A stretch of 64,000 nucleotides of DNA from Hypericum androsaemum (lineage: Eukaryota; Streptophyta; Magnoliopsida; Malpighiales; Hypericaceae), in contig OZ023180.1 in NCBI GenBank assembly GCA_963995505.1, positions 4,774,501 through 4,838,500 of the forward strand. Reading direction: 5' to 3'. Each line of letters begins with the position of its first letter. Within the stretch, counting starts at the first letter, position 1. This document shows positions 43,871-55,973 of the stretch, in pieces. The position numbers and the translations under genes were made by a program. Under the pieces are notes generated by a model. The model made no database searches, was not told where the DNA came from, and saw nothing but the letters and a program-made list of their open reading frames with translations.

Positions 43871-45895
43871 TGTCTGTTGGGGACGTGATTGGCTGGTTTT
43901 GTCGTGTCATGTTTTTCTTGTGTTTTGTTCTCTCTCTCTCTCTCTTTTTATTTATTTATTTGTTTATTTATTTATTTATCATGTTGTTCGGTTCGTTCAG
44001 CGGCCGTTGGAGGAGAATAGAATTTTTCCCAGCTTGGTCACCGTACCCGTCGCGACAGGTTTCCGTTGAGGATTTGTCCTCCCTTCCCAACGAGTTTTGA
44101 CCGAATCAAATACCTCGGGTGTCATTTTTTTTATACTACTTGATATTAGATACCCATTAATCGATTAATTCAGATTTTCGCTAAGATTTTTTTGAGAAAA
44201 AAATTACTCTCCAACTTCTCTAGTGTATGACCAAATGTCAAATGCAGACCTTACTCTTCATAATAATCACTTTCTGTCTTCCAAATTTGGAAATATTGAA
44301 CTCTCAAGTCCTTCGCTGATGTCAACGATCAACATAATTTTTAATAACTTTTATACCCTTTAAATGTTACATCAATCCACATTTTTTAAAAAAAATAAAG
44401 GAATCCGTACTGAGCTTTTCAATTTCCAATATCCAAAGATAATACACAAGAACAACCGCAGCAAGGGGGGGAAAATACAGAAATTTTACCGCTCACGGAT
44501 GTCCCTGACGATCCGACCAATTCCAGCCACCACTACGTCAAGGTACTCACCTTTCTAAGTCTACCTCGCGACCCACCCATTTTCTACTCTTTTGTTTATG
44601 CAAATATGTTTGATTTCTGGAATTATGCGCTCTTTTTTTTAAAGGTAAATTATTACACCATGACATTGTCAAAATTTGAACCTTGGACCTCCTAGTTATG
44701 CGCTCTCTTTTATTTAGTTTTTGATTATGTTTAGTTCTTAAGACTTGGGAGAGGTTGGAGGAGAGTGGGATGAGAAGTTTGATTTTGATGAAGAGGAGGT
44801 TTAAGGAGACTGATATGAGCAATTTTGGGTTTTCAAAGGAGAATGAGGTTGAAGATGAAGTTTGAGGTATTTGAAAAAGCATTTGAAATGTTGGTAACAT
44901 TTTTATAATTTACCAGATTACACATCATCATCAACTAGACTCACTCGTTCGCCACGTAGGCTTAAAAATGGTAATGTTTCGAGTCCAGTTGGCCGAGCCA
45001 CTAGCTGTCCGAGACATGCCCTGGTAAAATTTGGTAAACCACAGGGACTGGATTACCAATTTTAAAACTACATAGTCTGAATGCAAAAATTGGGATACTA
45101 CAAGGTACTAAACTGCATTTTTTACTTTTTTTTAGTTGGATTTACCAGGCGGCGGCAACTCTGCAATAATTAGCGAGGAAATGACACATTCACCTCCGAG
45201 ATTGGTCGGAATAGTTTTGATGTAAAAAACTATTAATATTTGTCTACAATTGATCCTTTGATAATAATTAATTACTGGTACTCTACCCAATACAAATATC
45301 AATTAATCAAATTATTCTAATTTAATAAAAAAATTATTTCAAATCTCATGAATACAGTTCCATCAAACTTTGTAAAGAGAATCTTTCCCCTTTTTATAAC
45401 TGACTCTATAAAGAACCAAAATTAGCTAACTCAGTAATTCAAATTTCAGATGATATCAACTAAAACATTACAGTCGACTGTTGATGCTTTTTAAAGGGAA
45501 TGAAACCAACCATTAGGTGGTCCACAAATTTATTGCCTCCGTAGGCGAGTGTCATATATTTATGATTTTCCGTACGTCGGAAGCATATATTTATGCCTTT
45601 TAGAAGGGTAAAAAGATGCATATTTATATGTATATTATATAAATATATGTGGAGTATATCAATCGCCGCTTTTATCAACTCTTGGGAATAATTCAGTTTA
45701 TCTCTATCCATATTACTGCTGTGGCCTACTGAAGCGTTTATTCTTACGGCTGGGAGCATCTCCTCTCTTTTTGGATAAAAAAATTTAACCAATTTTTATA
45801 ATTTGCTTACATTTCTTTGCTTAATTTCGCCAACTAAGAAATGTAAGCAGGATCTTCTAAAAAAATGTAAGCAGGGTTGAGCCCATAAAAAAGTT
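43871..45895. other. Intergenic, AT-rich
   Basis: No gene is supported. Simple repeats occur at about 43928-43946 (TC)n and 43948-43980 (ATTT-type). The phrase 'caagtccttcgctgatgtcaa' near 44310 resembles 'gggtccttcgctgacgtcat' at 46000 inside the long-TIR transposon, so a related relic may lie at about 44230-44400. The 117- and 110-residue minus frames at 44547 and 45460 lack known domains. Confidence 0.5.
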
Positions 45896-46930
45896 AAATT
45901 ACTCTCAACTCTTTGCTATTTTGACTCTCGACTTTTCGCGTCCCTGAGTTTTCAAAAATGATTTTGCCATCTCACGTATTTGGTTTTATTATATTCTCGG
46001 GTCCTTCGCTGACGTCATCCACCCATTTTTTCAGTAAAATTATTTGAATGCCATTTTATACCCTTACAAAAGATCATTAAAAAATATAAAAAAATTATCT
46101 CCGACTCTTTTCCGGCAAAGTCCGGTCACCATCTCTGTCGAAACAAACTCCAAAGAACACCAAACAATATCAAAAACAGAAACCGACAACCTCACCCGCT
46201 ATCGTCCGATGAAACCGCTGTCTGCCGACCACCTCACCCGCTGTTGTGCTGCAACCGCTGTCGTCCGATGAAGCTTTCCGACGACGGTGACAGCAGCATC
46301 CTCACGACAGCATCCTCCCTCCACCCAAGCTCTGAATATCCAGATAAAGATGGCTCACGCGCCGGAGAGAGACGTCGTCGAGAGACGAAAATGCCTGGTG
46401 TTGTAACCGCCGAGGATAGTCACAAGTGCTCGAAACCAAATCCTTCGTCTTCTCCTTAGAGCAACAGCAGCAACCTGCAAAACCGATGACAGTGATGGAT
46501 TTGCTCTCCTCCGCAACGTCGGCGACATCAGATTGACAGGAGATAGGCGTTGCGACTGCCCAGTGTCGTCTTCAACCTCTGGGTTCTTAATGGGACCTCT
46601 GGGTTCGACGACGACGACGGACGGGGAGCCACCGGAGCTGTCTAAGGTCGATTGGGATTTGGTCGATTGGGATTGACATCAATAGGGATTGACTTCGATT
46701 GACATCAACGAGAGAGGTACGCGTCTGGGTGTTGTTCTCGACGATAGTTGGTGTTCGTCGGAGTGGCAGGGTTCGGCGGAAGGCGACCAAAATAAATTCA
46801 CCGCTCATGTCAACGAGGAATCGATAGTATAATAAAACCAAACACAAAGGATGACAAAATTATTTTTAAAAACCCAAGGACGCAAGAAATCGGGAGTCAA
46901 AACACCAACGACCTGACCAGAGAATAATTT
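45896..46930. mobile_element. Long-TIR DNA transposon (MULE-like), non-autonomous
   Basis: The first about 110 bases (45896-46005) and last about 130 bases (46800-46930) are inverted copies with mismatches. Matching blocks include AAATTAYTCT at the tips, TTTTGACTCYCGA, 'gcgtcc', 'ttggttttattatactatcg'-like and 'attttgccatc/attttgtcatc'. The interior is notably GC-rich, with CG-dense phrases such as 'cgccggagagagacgtcgtcg', and holds only short frames. Long terminal inverted repeats and a GC-rich, possibly captured interior fit a Mutator-like non-autonomous element. I did not find a clear 9-bp target duplication, so the exact ends are approximate. Confidence 0.65.
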
Positions 46931-49071
46931 GTCCAAAAATCATCCCTTACTAGGAGCTCTGACTTGGTAATCGTGCCAAACCATCCCTCCCATAGTTGGA
47001 GCTTTCCCCACCTTTTCCTTAGAATAGCCCGGCGATCACCACTAGAAGACAAGAGCAAAATAAATAAAAAAATTAGAAAAGGGAGGGATTTCAGCCGATC
47101 TGCTCGGCTGGCCGAGCGTTGCTCGCGAACTTTTTTTAAATTCAATCCTAATGACACGTGGCACAATATAATTTGGTGAAATAAATACTAGTAGATATAA
47201 TTTGTTTGGTTATCATAATTAATATTATCTTTTGATAAAATTAAAAATATGAAAATTAATATTTTTCAATTCTCTATAAATAGAACTCAATATTGACATA
47301 TTTTGATACACAATATAAACTTCTCTCATTTCTCATTATATAATCTCTTTGTATTGCTTAGTTATATTATATGGCAAAAATTCGATACTAGAAATTAAAT
47401 ATGTAATTTGTATTTTCTGAATTCGTAATTTATCATTTCACGAATCCATTTGTAGCTCAATTTATTTCTTTCTAATTTTGTATTCCAACTTTTGTAATCC
47501 TAATTTTGTCATTTTATTTTAATTTTTTCCTTGTTATAATTATGGACACATAATTTTATATATTTATTACAATTTATATGTAAACATAAATTAAATTATA
47601 GATAATATGTGGATGATAGAGAAATTAAGTATTTATTTGGTGAGCGGATTGGATGAGATCACCAATAAAGATGGTAAAAGATTGAGTTGGATTGAATAGT
47701 AGTTTGATGAGAGAGAAATTAATTATTTATTGGGTGAGCAGATCCAATGTGGATAGTCTTAGGGTCTAACCAGCACCTCTATCAACGTCATCTTTCCCTT
47801 CACCTTATCTTCGACTCTCAGCCCTCAGCCCTCAGCTCGCCCCTCTCGCGAATTCACGTGCTTTCGATCATCCTGGGTGTTGATCGAACCAGATTCGGAG
47901 CCCTTGTGTAGATCGAAGCCCTCCACGACCAAGTCCATGTTCTCCTATCTCTCTTTGCGCAGATCAGTTTTGATCGGAGTACCCATGACCAAGACTCGCC
48001 GTCCTCTCTCCAGTATCTCTTCGACCGTCTTTCTCGCTCACCCACTCTTCTGTCACACAGATGCTGGTTGCTGGTGGTAAGGGACAGCAGCGGACCACTT
48101 CCAAGCTCGACGCCTTCTGCTAGGAACTGGCCTCTACACCGAACCTCCCAGAGGTGGCCCACGTTGTTATCGAAGGGGTTGGTCTCTATCGACCATCCCT
48201 CCGATCTGTTTATGTTTTAATTTATGATTTCATCATTCCTATTGGTATGTATTTTTCTTGTTTCTGTCCAGCCGCTTTTTGATTCTATATTGATCAGCAT
48301 TCTGTTTGTCTAAATGTATGCAACTTTTGCTTTAGTCTATGTTGTTTGCTATGTTGTTTTAGTTGATGTGTTGGCTTTGGCTTGGGTTCATGCTGCTGGC
48401 TTTACCTGGGGAGGATTCGTCCGACCACAGTTGTCTCTGTTAAGGAGGCCGTTGTTGAGTTGTACATCGTGTGCGGTTCAACTTTTCTCAACTAACATCT
48501 TTGTTAGCATGTTGCAAGTCCGGTCTTTCACTTTCTTTAGCTGATTTCGACTCTAATAATTGATTGTACGACTAATGAGATTATCATTACTATTACTTTT
48601 ACTGTTACTTTCCAGCAGTGTGGATCTTTTATCTTTTCTTTCATCTCTAGTTGTTATGTTGGTGTTCTTATGTATTTCCTTCGGCATCTGTCCTGTAACT
48701 TTATATCTAATGTATGATCTTTGAGTTATTTTCCTTAAAAAAATCTGTTATATATTGATGTGTATTGATATGATAAAAAACTATTAAAAAATGTAAAATT
48801 TTCAGCCAATTTTCTAAATAATTTCTTAAGTTGGACCATAAATAGGAATGACTTCCAATTTGTATCGTTTCTATTCGCGAGACTAGTAAGAAATTCTCGA
48901 CCAATTTATTGTCGGGCCTAAAATATGAAGCCCATCTAAAGTTTCCTTATTGGGTAGGGAAGCCCATCTTGGGCTCCGTAAATAGCTCTCATTACGCGGA
49001 AACATGACGCGTCTTCTCGATTTACCTTCCTTCATCCCAATCTTCTAAAATCCCCAAATCCCCAAATCACG
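46931..49071. other. Intergenic with a dispersed repeat and an unassigned GC-rich stretch
   Basis: The segment 47590-47760 is the second copy of the repeat seen at 1-230. From about 47770 to 48740 the composition changes to GC-richer, T-rich sequence ending in an A-run (48735-48741). It has short frames only and could be a 3' part of a retroelement or an old gene relic. I cannot assign it. No complete gene is seen. Confidence 0.45.
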
Positions 49072-49080
49072 AAACCCTAG
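49072..49080 (+). promoter_or_regulatory. Telo-box-like motif in the ES2 leader
   Basis: AAACCCTAG lies 55 bases before the ATG of the ES2 homologue. Telo-box-like AAACCCTA motifs are frequent near transcription starts of plant housekeeping genes. The position suggests it lies in the 5' UTR or core promoter. Confidence 0.4.
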
Positions 49081-49134
49081 TTTCCGATTTTCTCTTAATT
49101 TCTAAATCCAACCAATCCCTTTCGAACCACCAGG

Positions 49135-50640
49135 ATGCTTCTCTCTCCGGGCCACTCCCCTCGCCACGTGGCCTCCCCGTCCCCCACCCCGAACCCCGAA
49201 GCTACCCCTCGCGCCGCCGCCTCCTCGACCGGCGCCCTGATCCGTTACACGCCGCCTTCCAGGAAACGACCGGCCGTCCTCGACGAGGACACGTACGTTG
49301 CGGCGATCGAGAAGATCATCGAGCGCGACTACTTTCCCGACATCGCGAAGCTCCAGGATCGGCTCGACTGGCTCGAGGCCGTCAAGACCGGCGACCCCAT
49401 CCAGATACGCGACGCCCAGCTCAAGATCGTCGAGCGCCGCCGGGGTAGGAAGGTAATTTCCACCCCTAACCCCGCGGGTAGCGCTAGGGTTAGGACTGTG
49501 ACCCCCGGGTCTGCTTTTACCGGTTTGAATACTCCGTTTGATGAGTTTGAACGCGGGGATGCCCTGGGCGAGGCTCGAGATAGTGGAACGGGGGTTGATG
49601 AGTCGTTGGGCCTGGACGAGTTCTTTAGAAGGTACACGAGCGAGGATAACGAGAGCTTTTCGAAGATTTTAGATAAGGTTAATAGGAAGAGGAAGGAGCG
49701 GAATGCTCATTTATTGGAAGGGGAGAGGGAGGAGGGTGTTGGGTTGATTGGGGATGCGAAGAGGGATAGGATAACTGATGGGTACGGGACTTCTGATCAG
49801 CCGGTTAGCACGCTGGATGGGTGGAAGTTTAGGGCGGATAATTTGTTGATGTATCATCCTGTTGAGGAGGCGCCTCTGACTGACGAGGATAGGGAATTTC
49901 GGTTGAAGGCGTTAACGAAAGAGATTAGTAAGGGGAACACGCGGTTTCATGGGAAGATGTCGGATACGAGGCATAAGGAAGACGGTGGAGTCGAGATGCT
50001 TTATGCTCCTGTGGCTGGGGCTACTCCAGTTCCCTTTGATAGGGATGGTGAGAAGGGGAAGAAGTATGATTTAGAGGATTTGAAGAGGACGCCGAATTTG
50101 TTTTATGTGGAGTCTCAGAAGAAGGCCGATAATGGGTATAGTTTTGTGAAGACGCCATCACCTGCTCCTGGGGCTGATGAATCGCCTTTTATTACTTGGG
50201 GTGAGATTGAAGGGACACCTTTAAGGTTGGAGCCTGAAGACACTCCTTTCGGCATAGGCGGCAGCTCTGATGGCCCTCATTTTCAGATGCCGAATCCACC
50301 CGTACGAGATGTGAAGGCACATTCGTTATCCAGGGAGGCTGCAAAGAAGTTGAGAGAGAGGTCAAGGATGTTCCAGAAGCCTCCTTTGCCCTCACCCAGT
50401 AGAGGTGGTAGCGCCAGTCCAAATGTTCGGACGCTTTCATCTGCTGCACAGAAGTTTGTTAGGAATGCAATTTGCAAGTCCTCGTCTTCAGTTGATGAAA
50501 CTCTTCGTGCAAGTTACAGAGGTGCCAGCCCAGGACGTGTTACACCCAAAAGCGGGAGAAGTCTTTCCAGGTTTGGAAGGGATGGGAGCATTGGTTCTAG
50601 GTCACCGTCTATAAGAGAGGGTTCTAATCCTCCCTGGTGA
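49135..50640 (+). CDS. ES2/DGCR14 splicing-factor homologue
   Basis: An intronless frame of 501 residues. Conserved family blocks are visible: VLDEDTYVAAIEKIIERDYF with FPDIAKLQDRLDWLEA (about residues 46-80), LDEFFRRYTSEDNESF followed by ILDKVNRKRKER, STLDGWKFRADNLLMYHP, ISKGNTRFHGK, FITWGEIEGTPLRL, and a C-terminal Ser/Arg-rich tail with LSREAAKKLRERSRMF. ES2 proteins are nuclear and associate with spliceosomes. Length is close to other plant members. The first 300 bases are markedly GC-rich compared with the rest, a 5' GC gradient common in plant genes. A long antisense frame at 49329-49637 is a shadow. Confidence 0.93.
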   Translation: MLLSPGHSPRHVASPSPTPNPEATPRAAASSTGALIRYTPPSRKRPAVLDEDTYVAAIEKIIERDYFPDIAKLQDRLDWLEAVKTGDPIQIRDAQLKIVERRRGRKVISTPNPAGSARVRTVTPGSAFTGLNTPFDEFERGDALGEARDSGTGVDESLGLDEFFRRYTSEDNESFSKILDKVNRKRKERNAHLLEGEREEGVGLIGDAKRDRITDGYGTSDQPVSTLDGWKFRADNLLMYHPVEEAPLTDEDREFRLKALTKEISKGNTRFHGKMSDTRHKEDGGVEMLYAPVAGATPVPFDRDGEKGKKYDLEDLKRTPNLFYVESQKKADNGYSFVKTPSPAPGADESPFITWGEIEGTPLRLEPEDTPFGIGGSSDGPHFQMPNPPVRDVKAHSLSREAAKKLRERSRMFQKPPLPSPSRGGSASPNVRTLSSAAQKFVRNAICKSSSSVDETLRASYRGASPGRVTPKSGRSLSRFGRDGSIGSRSPSIREGSNPPW

Positions 50641-52884
50641 AAGGAAACATAATCTCTATGATCTAATTAAAGAGAGTGGCATTCAGAAAGAAAAGCGTCA
50701 GAACTGGATAAGGTTTTTAATCATTTCATCCATTCCCTGTACCTTGTGTATATAGATGGAGAACCAGAAAAGTTCGCAACCCCAAAACGGGGTGAGTTTA
50801 TCCAGATCATGGTCTATGTATGTTTTGTCTTGCCAGAACGAAAATGAAAACTTTCAGAATTCGGTTTTGAAATGCGGTTTACCTGGCTTGGTTCAGTCTT
50901 GGGATGGAGAATAATCTAGGAGGATGATAGTCCCTGCCATGATTTCCTGCTTTGTGATCATAGAACTGCCGACTTCATCCAATCAGAATATGCTTTATTA
51001 TTGTTGTTATAGAACTGTTACCTTTCAAGGTAAAAGCTGCATATGCTTGTCCAGAAACATTGATAGTTTTTGCTGAATGTTGTTCCCTACATTATTGCCG
51101 TCGCGTAAAAGGATTTCAGGATTACAAAGTGGATATTTGTTGGTGTTCCTTGATGATTTTTTATGTTGCATTTTTTTTGTTGAAACTATGCGGTAGCCAT
51201 ATCTTCATTCGATAAATTGATTTAGGTTAGAATTGGAAAAGACTACGAAAGGAGATTACAGTCGGGTGATTGAGTTGATGACCAATTGACCATTGAGTTC
51301 TGTAGGGCAGTTCTTGTACATTAGTAAAGATTGAAATTAAAGCTTATATTAAATAAATTCAAGTCCGGTATTAATTGGATAACTCTATTTGATTAGGAAA
51401 AAGTTCCACGACTAAGATGTTAATTGTGGTAGCCGACCTTGACCACAGCTGTCAACACATTGGTGTTTTTCTACCGACGCTATCTCAAAATTTTTGGTTA
51501 AATTTTTTAGGTTTGTATTATCCATGTTCATCACTCACATAACGGATTAATACAAGTTTTAAAAATATTTAATACTATTGGGAACGACGGTTGGAAATTA
51601 GGATAACTTTCTTAAGTTAAAAGGCATGAACACTTTAATTACTTGCCAATTGTACATCAGATACTTGTCTTCAGAAATATTTGACTTAGAATAAATCATC
51701 AATCAGAAAGACTTAACCTCATCAAGCAAAGTTACTGCTGTTTACCAAAAAAAAAAGCAAAGTTACTTGCTGGAAGAAACTTCAAAATTTTCGGCGTCGA
51801 CTATTATTTACCGATATTTGAGATCGTCAAAGTCTTGAACATTACGGATCCTAGCTGTAGAATGCAAGATTACGTGATCACTTGTCCAAATGTCCATCCG
51901 ACCTTAATTAACGATGATTTTCATTTTTAGAAAACTGGTTAATCCTGGATTTTCTATATGACGTGCTTGCATTTGTTGGAAATTTGTAATAGCCTCTTAT
52001 CTGTCATTTTCATTGACCAAAGAAATTGCCGAAGTTACCTAAATTAATGTATGATATTTAATTTTTTTTTCATGATCGTCTACCGCAATTTTTTACGTCT
52101 CTTCAATAGCATATGTTCTCCACAAATTCATCTTTTTCTCATTATGAATAAAGAAAATTTTATAAATCTCAAATTTAATTTGTTACTACATAAAATTATG
52201 CACACATTAGCTCACTGTAACTTGGTTGCATATAAATTTTGTTTATACCCGACAACAAAATTGCCAAATATTACAACGGTTGAAAAAGTTCCTAAGTAGG
52301 CTAGTGGATGATTGCACATAATTAAACTGGTTTGTTGTAATTTAAAGAGTAATTTCTAAAAAATCATCTGTATTAAAATTTGGTTCGAAGAAATTAAGAG
52401 AGCATTCACCCAAAATTTCAGAAGACGTGCCGTCTTGGGAATTCCAGGGGTAAACCCACAAAAAGTAAGCAAAACTAACCCCGCAATTCATCTCCTAATC
52501 CCCATACCCACCACCCTCCTTCATTTGACCAGACAAATACATTAGTTTGCTATTACACGTTACAGTTTTCTTAAAGAACTAAGCCTCTCTCTTTCCACTT
52601 TTATGTTTTCCAATGCACTATTCTCTTATCTCCATATTCGTATGTTTGATCTAAACAAGAAAAATTTACTAATTGCTTCACTATATTTTTCCTTCTTGGA
52701 ATATATCATTATTTTTTCAATTATCTTTTAGTAGTAACTGTCACATCTATGCTAACTATATAATCTGCAATCAAATATTATCAGACCCACAATTTAGTGT
52801 AGTTATAACATACCATAAGTATGAACTTTGTATATTCAACAAACACAAATCCAATATTTTTTAGAGTTAATGGAGACTCAACTT
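50641..52884. other. Intergenic; 3' UTR of ES2 then AT-rich DNA
   Basis: The first 300-500 bases probably hold the ES2 3' UTR. The rest is AT-rich with no recognisable gene or transposon end. Frames at 52051-52299 and 52673-52864 lack known domains. Confidence 0.5.
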
Positions 52885-53130
52885 ATTGTCATTTTTTTAG
52901 AAATTTTATATCTAACCAAAAAAAATTAAGACAATAAGTATATGAATTTTCCACGCTTATAAACAAACTCACCATTCTCGCAACTAATAATGAAGTAATC
53001 TCAACATGCGCCATCAAACGAAGCTCATCGGACCGAAGTTTGCATAGACTTTGACTTCACCAGTGTGTAATGAAACATGGATCGTGTGAGAACATCAACA
53101 AACAACAGATCAACTCCCTCTGATACTATT
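52885..53130 (-). mobile_element. TRIM-like element relic
   Basis: On the minus strand this has ATAGTATCAG (53130-53121), similar to a primer-binding site, then an interior containing 'gttctcacacgatccatg' and 'aacttcggtccgatga', then an LTR-like unit (about 53000-52885) with 'gtttataagcgtggaaaatt' and 'attgtcttaatt'. Order and sequence match the element at 35694-36010. Only one LTR copy is recognisable. Confidence 0.5.
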
Positions 53131-53720
53131 GTGCCTATTATGGTCATTTTACCATCATGAAATTTACCTTGGATCATTGCAATACCCAACTCCTAGCTTA
53201 ATTCCTTACCAAATTCCCCTTCTTTTGTGGCCTCTTTTGGGTGATTGCTAAAAGAAGTCCCTCTCAGTAACATCGGTAACTTGCAAAACAAGGCTTGTAG
53301 TAGTGGGAAAATGAAATAAAACCCTTACAATACACACCCCAATTCAGCTGGCCGAGGCAAGGAGTGACGGGCACTGAAAATTCTACTCTCTCTTTTAGCA
53401 CTCGAGGAACGTCGTTGAAGCTTGGATTTCTTGAATTGGTCACTCGTGTGCATTTGACTTTTGACCCCTCCCATATAAAACTCTTACGTCCACGTGCAAG
53501 TAACGCTAACCAATTGCCACCTCTCAATTTCTTTACCCTTCAATTATTAGTTTTCCCACTATTCCATTCATTCCTATTCCTGGGTTCTAACAACTTTTTT
53601 TTTTGACCCTGGACTCAGTTGCCTCTGTTCTTGAGATGGGTGTCCACATTTAAGATGGAATGGAATGGAATGAGAGGGAGATGTCTGTAGTTGAGTAAGA
53701 AGTAACCTGAAGGAGGAGGA

Positions 53721-53816
53721 ATGTTTGCTACATGTCAATGGAGTTTGCAAGTTCAAAAGACAGCACTTGGGTTGCTTCGAGTCCTTTCTCTTCGCCTAAC
53801 GTTGGAGCCCTCCTGA
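53721..53816 (+). other. Upstream ORF overlapping the NPH3-gene start
   Basis: ATG at 53721 opens a 31-codon frame ending at TGA 53814-53816. It begins 11 bases before the main ATG (53732) in another frame and overlaps it. If the mRNA starts upstream, scanning ribosomes would meet this ATG first, which could reduce translation of the main frame. There is no evidence that the peptide itself matters. Confidence 0.4.
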
Positions 53817-55973
53817 AAATTAAGATTCATTCATGGTGAATTGCTCGAGAAACACTGTTTACCTTATACCAGAAACCTTGTTTTTTATCTGTTTCCTTTC
53901 TAATGTCTGAAAGTAGTCTGAATCTGTGTCTTCCTTAGGAGCCAGGAGACCGGCCTTCCCGTCTGCCTGCGCGTCCGTTTCGGCCGCAGAACATTCAATC
54001 TCCACAAGGTATGATATGATCGGTCTTACGGCCTCGAAATAATATCCATCAGTAGAAGATGAACTGAAGTTTCAGGTCTGTTCTTTTATGTTGACTGCAG
54101 AATCCCCTGTTTTCAAAAAGTGGATACTTTAAGAAAAGATTGGTGGACTCGTGTGAGCTTCAACTGCCACAAGATTTCCCTGGAGGACCAGAAACCTTTG
54201 AAATGATCGCGTTGTTTGCGTATGGTTCTTCGACGTTGATCGACCCTTTTAACGTAGCAGCCTTGCGCTGTGCGGCAGAGTTCCTTGAAATGACAGAAGA
54301 CTACTACTCGGGAAATCTCTGTGAGCGTTTCGATCTCTACTTGAACCAGGTTGTCTTGCAGAGCTGGGATGATACCTTAATTGTTCTCCAGAGATGCCAA
54401 ATCCTACTTCCGTGGGCTGAAGAGCTGCTGATAGTTAGCCGATGCATCGAGTCGTTAGCCTTCATGGCTTGCATGGAGATTCTGGACCCAGAAAGGACAA
54501 GGGACAAGCCTGTTGTTACACTGGAAGCAATTGCTACTCGACCTTGGAGCTCTGAGACAGTCAGAGAGATTGTAAACCAGGACCTTTGGATCAAAGACCT
54601 CATCGCTCTGCCCTTGAGATTTTTCAAGAGAATTGTAGGATCCTTGAGGCGGCAAGGCATGAAAGAAAAACACGTGAGCCCCATGATTGTCTTTTACGCA
54701 AATAAGTGGCTGCTGTCTAAGAAGACGAGACAGTTCTGGGAGAGCTCCGGCGAGAGAATCGAAGCGGATAATAATAAAGTGTCAGCTATCTTACAAGGCA
54801 TTCTTGACTTGCTGATAATGAGGGACAAGGCTAGTAGAGGTGTTCCGGTAGGTTTCTACTTTGCATTGCTTTCAAAATCAATTCAAGTTGGCTTGGCAAG
54901 TGACAGTAGGGTAAAGCTGCAGCAACACATATCAACTCTCTTACATGCTGCCCAAGTAGATGATTTTCTAATACCAAAGAGCGGAGTGGAATCGATTTGT
55001 TCGAGCTCGGAGTTGGCTTCCATGGAGAACATATTCGCCATGTATGTGTGCAATGCAGAGCGGATCAACACACCCTCCACCACAAACTCCATTGTCGCAG
55101 AATCGTGGGATGCATACTTGTCCCGTGTTGCTTATGATCCATCACTGGAGCATAGCAGGTTCATGGAGCTCATCGAAACCGTACCAATCGCATATAGGCA
55201 GTGCCAAGATCAACTGTACAGGGCCGTAAACAACTTCCTTGGGGTAAGAGCGTTTCCAATCACAAAAAATTAACCAAGATCATCACTGTCGGATGACACA
55301 AACTACGTCTCTCTTTCTACAGGCACACTTGGATCTATCCCAAGAAGAAAAAGGTGCAGTCTGCAAGTACCTCAACTGCGAGAAGCTGTCGCAACGCGTA
55401 TGCATCGAAGCAGTTCAAAACGAGCTGATGCCATTGCGACTGATAGTTCAGGCCCTCTTCGTCCAACAGCTGAACACTCACCAAGCCTTTAAAGAATGCT
55501 CCGACTCCTTGAGATACACGCACCACCGCGGAGGAGGAGAGCTCTCCGGGAGCCTGACGAGCACCAGGTGTCCCGACTCAGCGGAGACAGAAGAAGGGGC
55601 GGCGGATCCAGGGAGTAGAACGTTGAGTTTCTTGCTGCAAAAGGACATGGCAACGGAAACATGTGAGATATCCAGGAAGGAATTCGAGACTACGAGTTTC
55701 AGAATTCAGACCCTTGAACAAGAGCTCATATCCTTGAAGACGAGCCTGCAACTGCAGAACAACGGATCAAAGAGGAGTGACACAATGCCAAAGAAGGGGA
55801 TGGAAACCCGATCATTTAGCAAGAGGAGGAACCCCCTGGGACAAATATCCGGATGCATTGGCTCTGTGAATTTCGCCTCACAGAGAAGGTGTGGTAATAG
55901 GATACTCAACATCTTCCGCCGCATCACCTTTTTGGGAAGCAGAAAATCAATGAGAAAGCAGGCTCTTCTCTAG
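53732..55973 (+). CDS. BTB/POZ NPH3-family protein (NRL family)
   Basis: Four exons (53732-53835, 53939-54008, 54101-55243, 55323-55973) join in frame to 655 residues. The start MSMEFASSKDSTWVASSPFS resembles the N-terminus I recall for Arabidopsis At5g48130. A BTB-like region follows (GRRTFNLHKNPLFSKSGYF, FPGGPETFEMIALFAYG, NVAALRCAAEFLEMTEDY), then NPH3 domain blocks (NLCERFDLYLNQVVLQSWDD, LPWAEELLIVSRCIESLAF, WIKDLIALPLRFFKRIVGS, then HLDLSQEEKGAVCKYLNCEK). A coiled-coil stretch (FRIQTLEQELISLKTSL) and a basic C-terminus complete it. NRL proteins are plasma-membrane partners of phototropins and substrate adaptors of CUL3 ligases; this member's partner is unknown. It also has a second in-frame Met at residue 3. 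Confidence 0.92.

Noticed and set aside
44547..44900. 117-residue minus-strand frame as a gene
   Set aside because: Low-complexity composition, no domain, no splice or promoter context, in AT-rich intergenic DNA.
47854..48162. 102-residue minus-strand frame near 48 kb
   Set aside because: No recognisable domain and no supporting splice sites; the GC-richer stretch is left unassigned.
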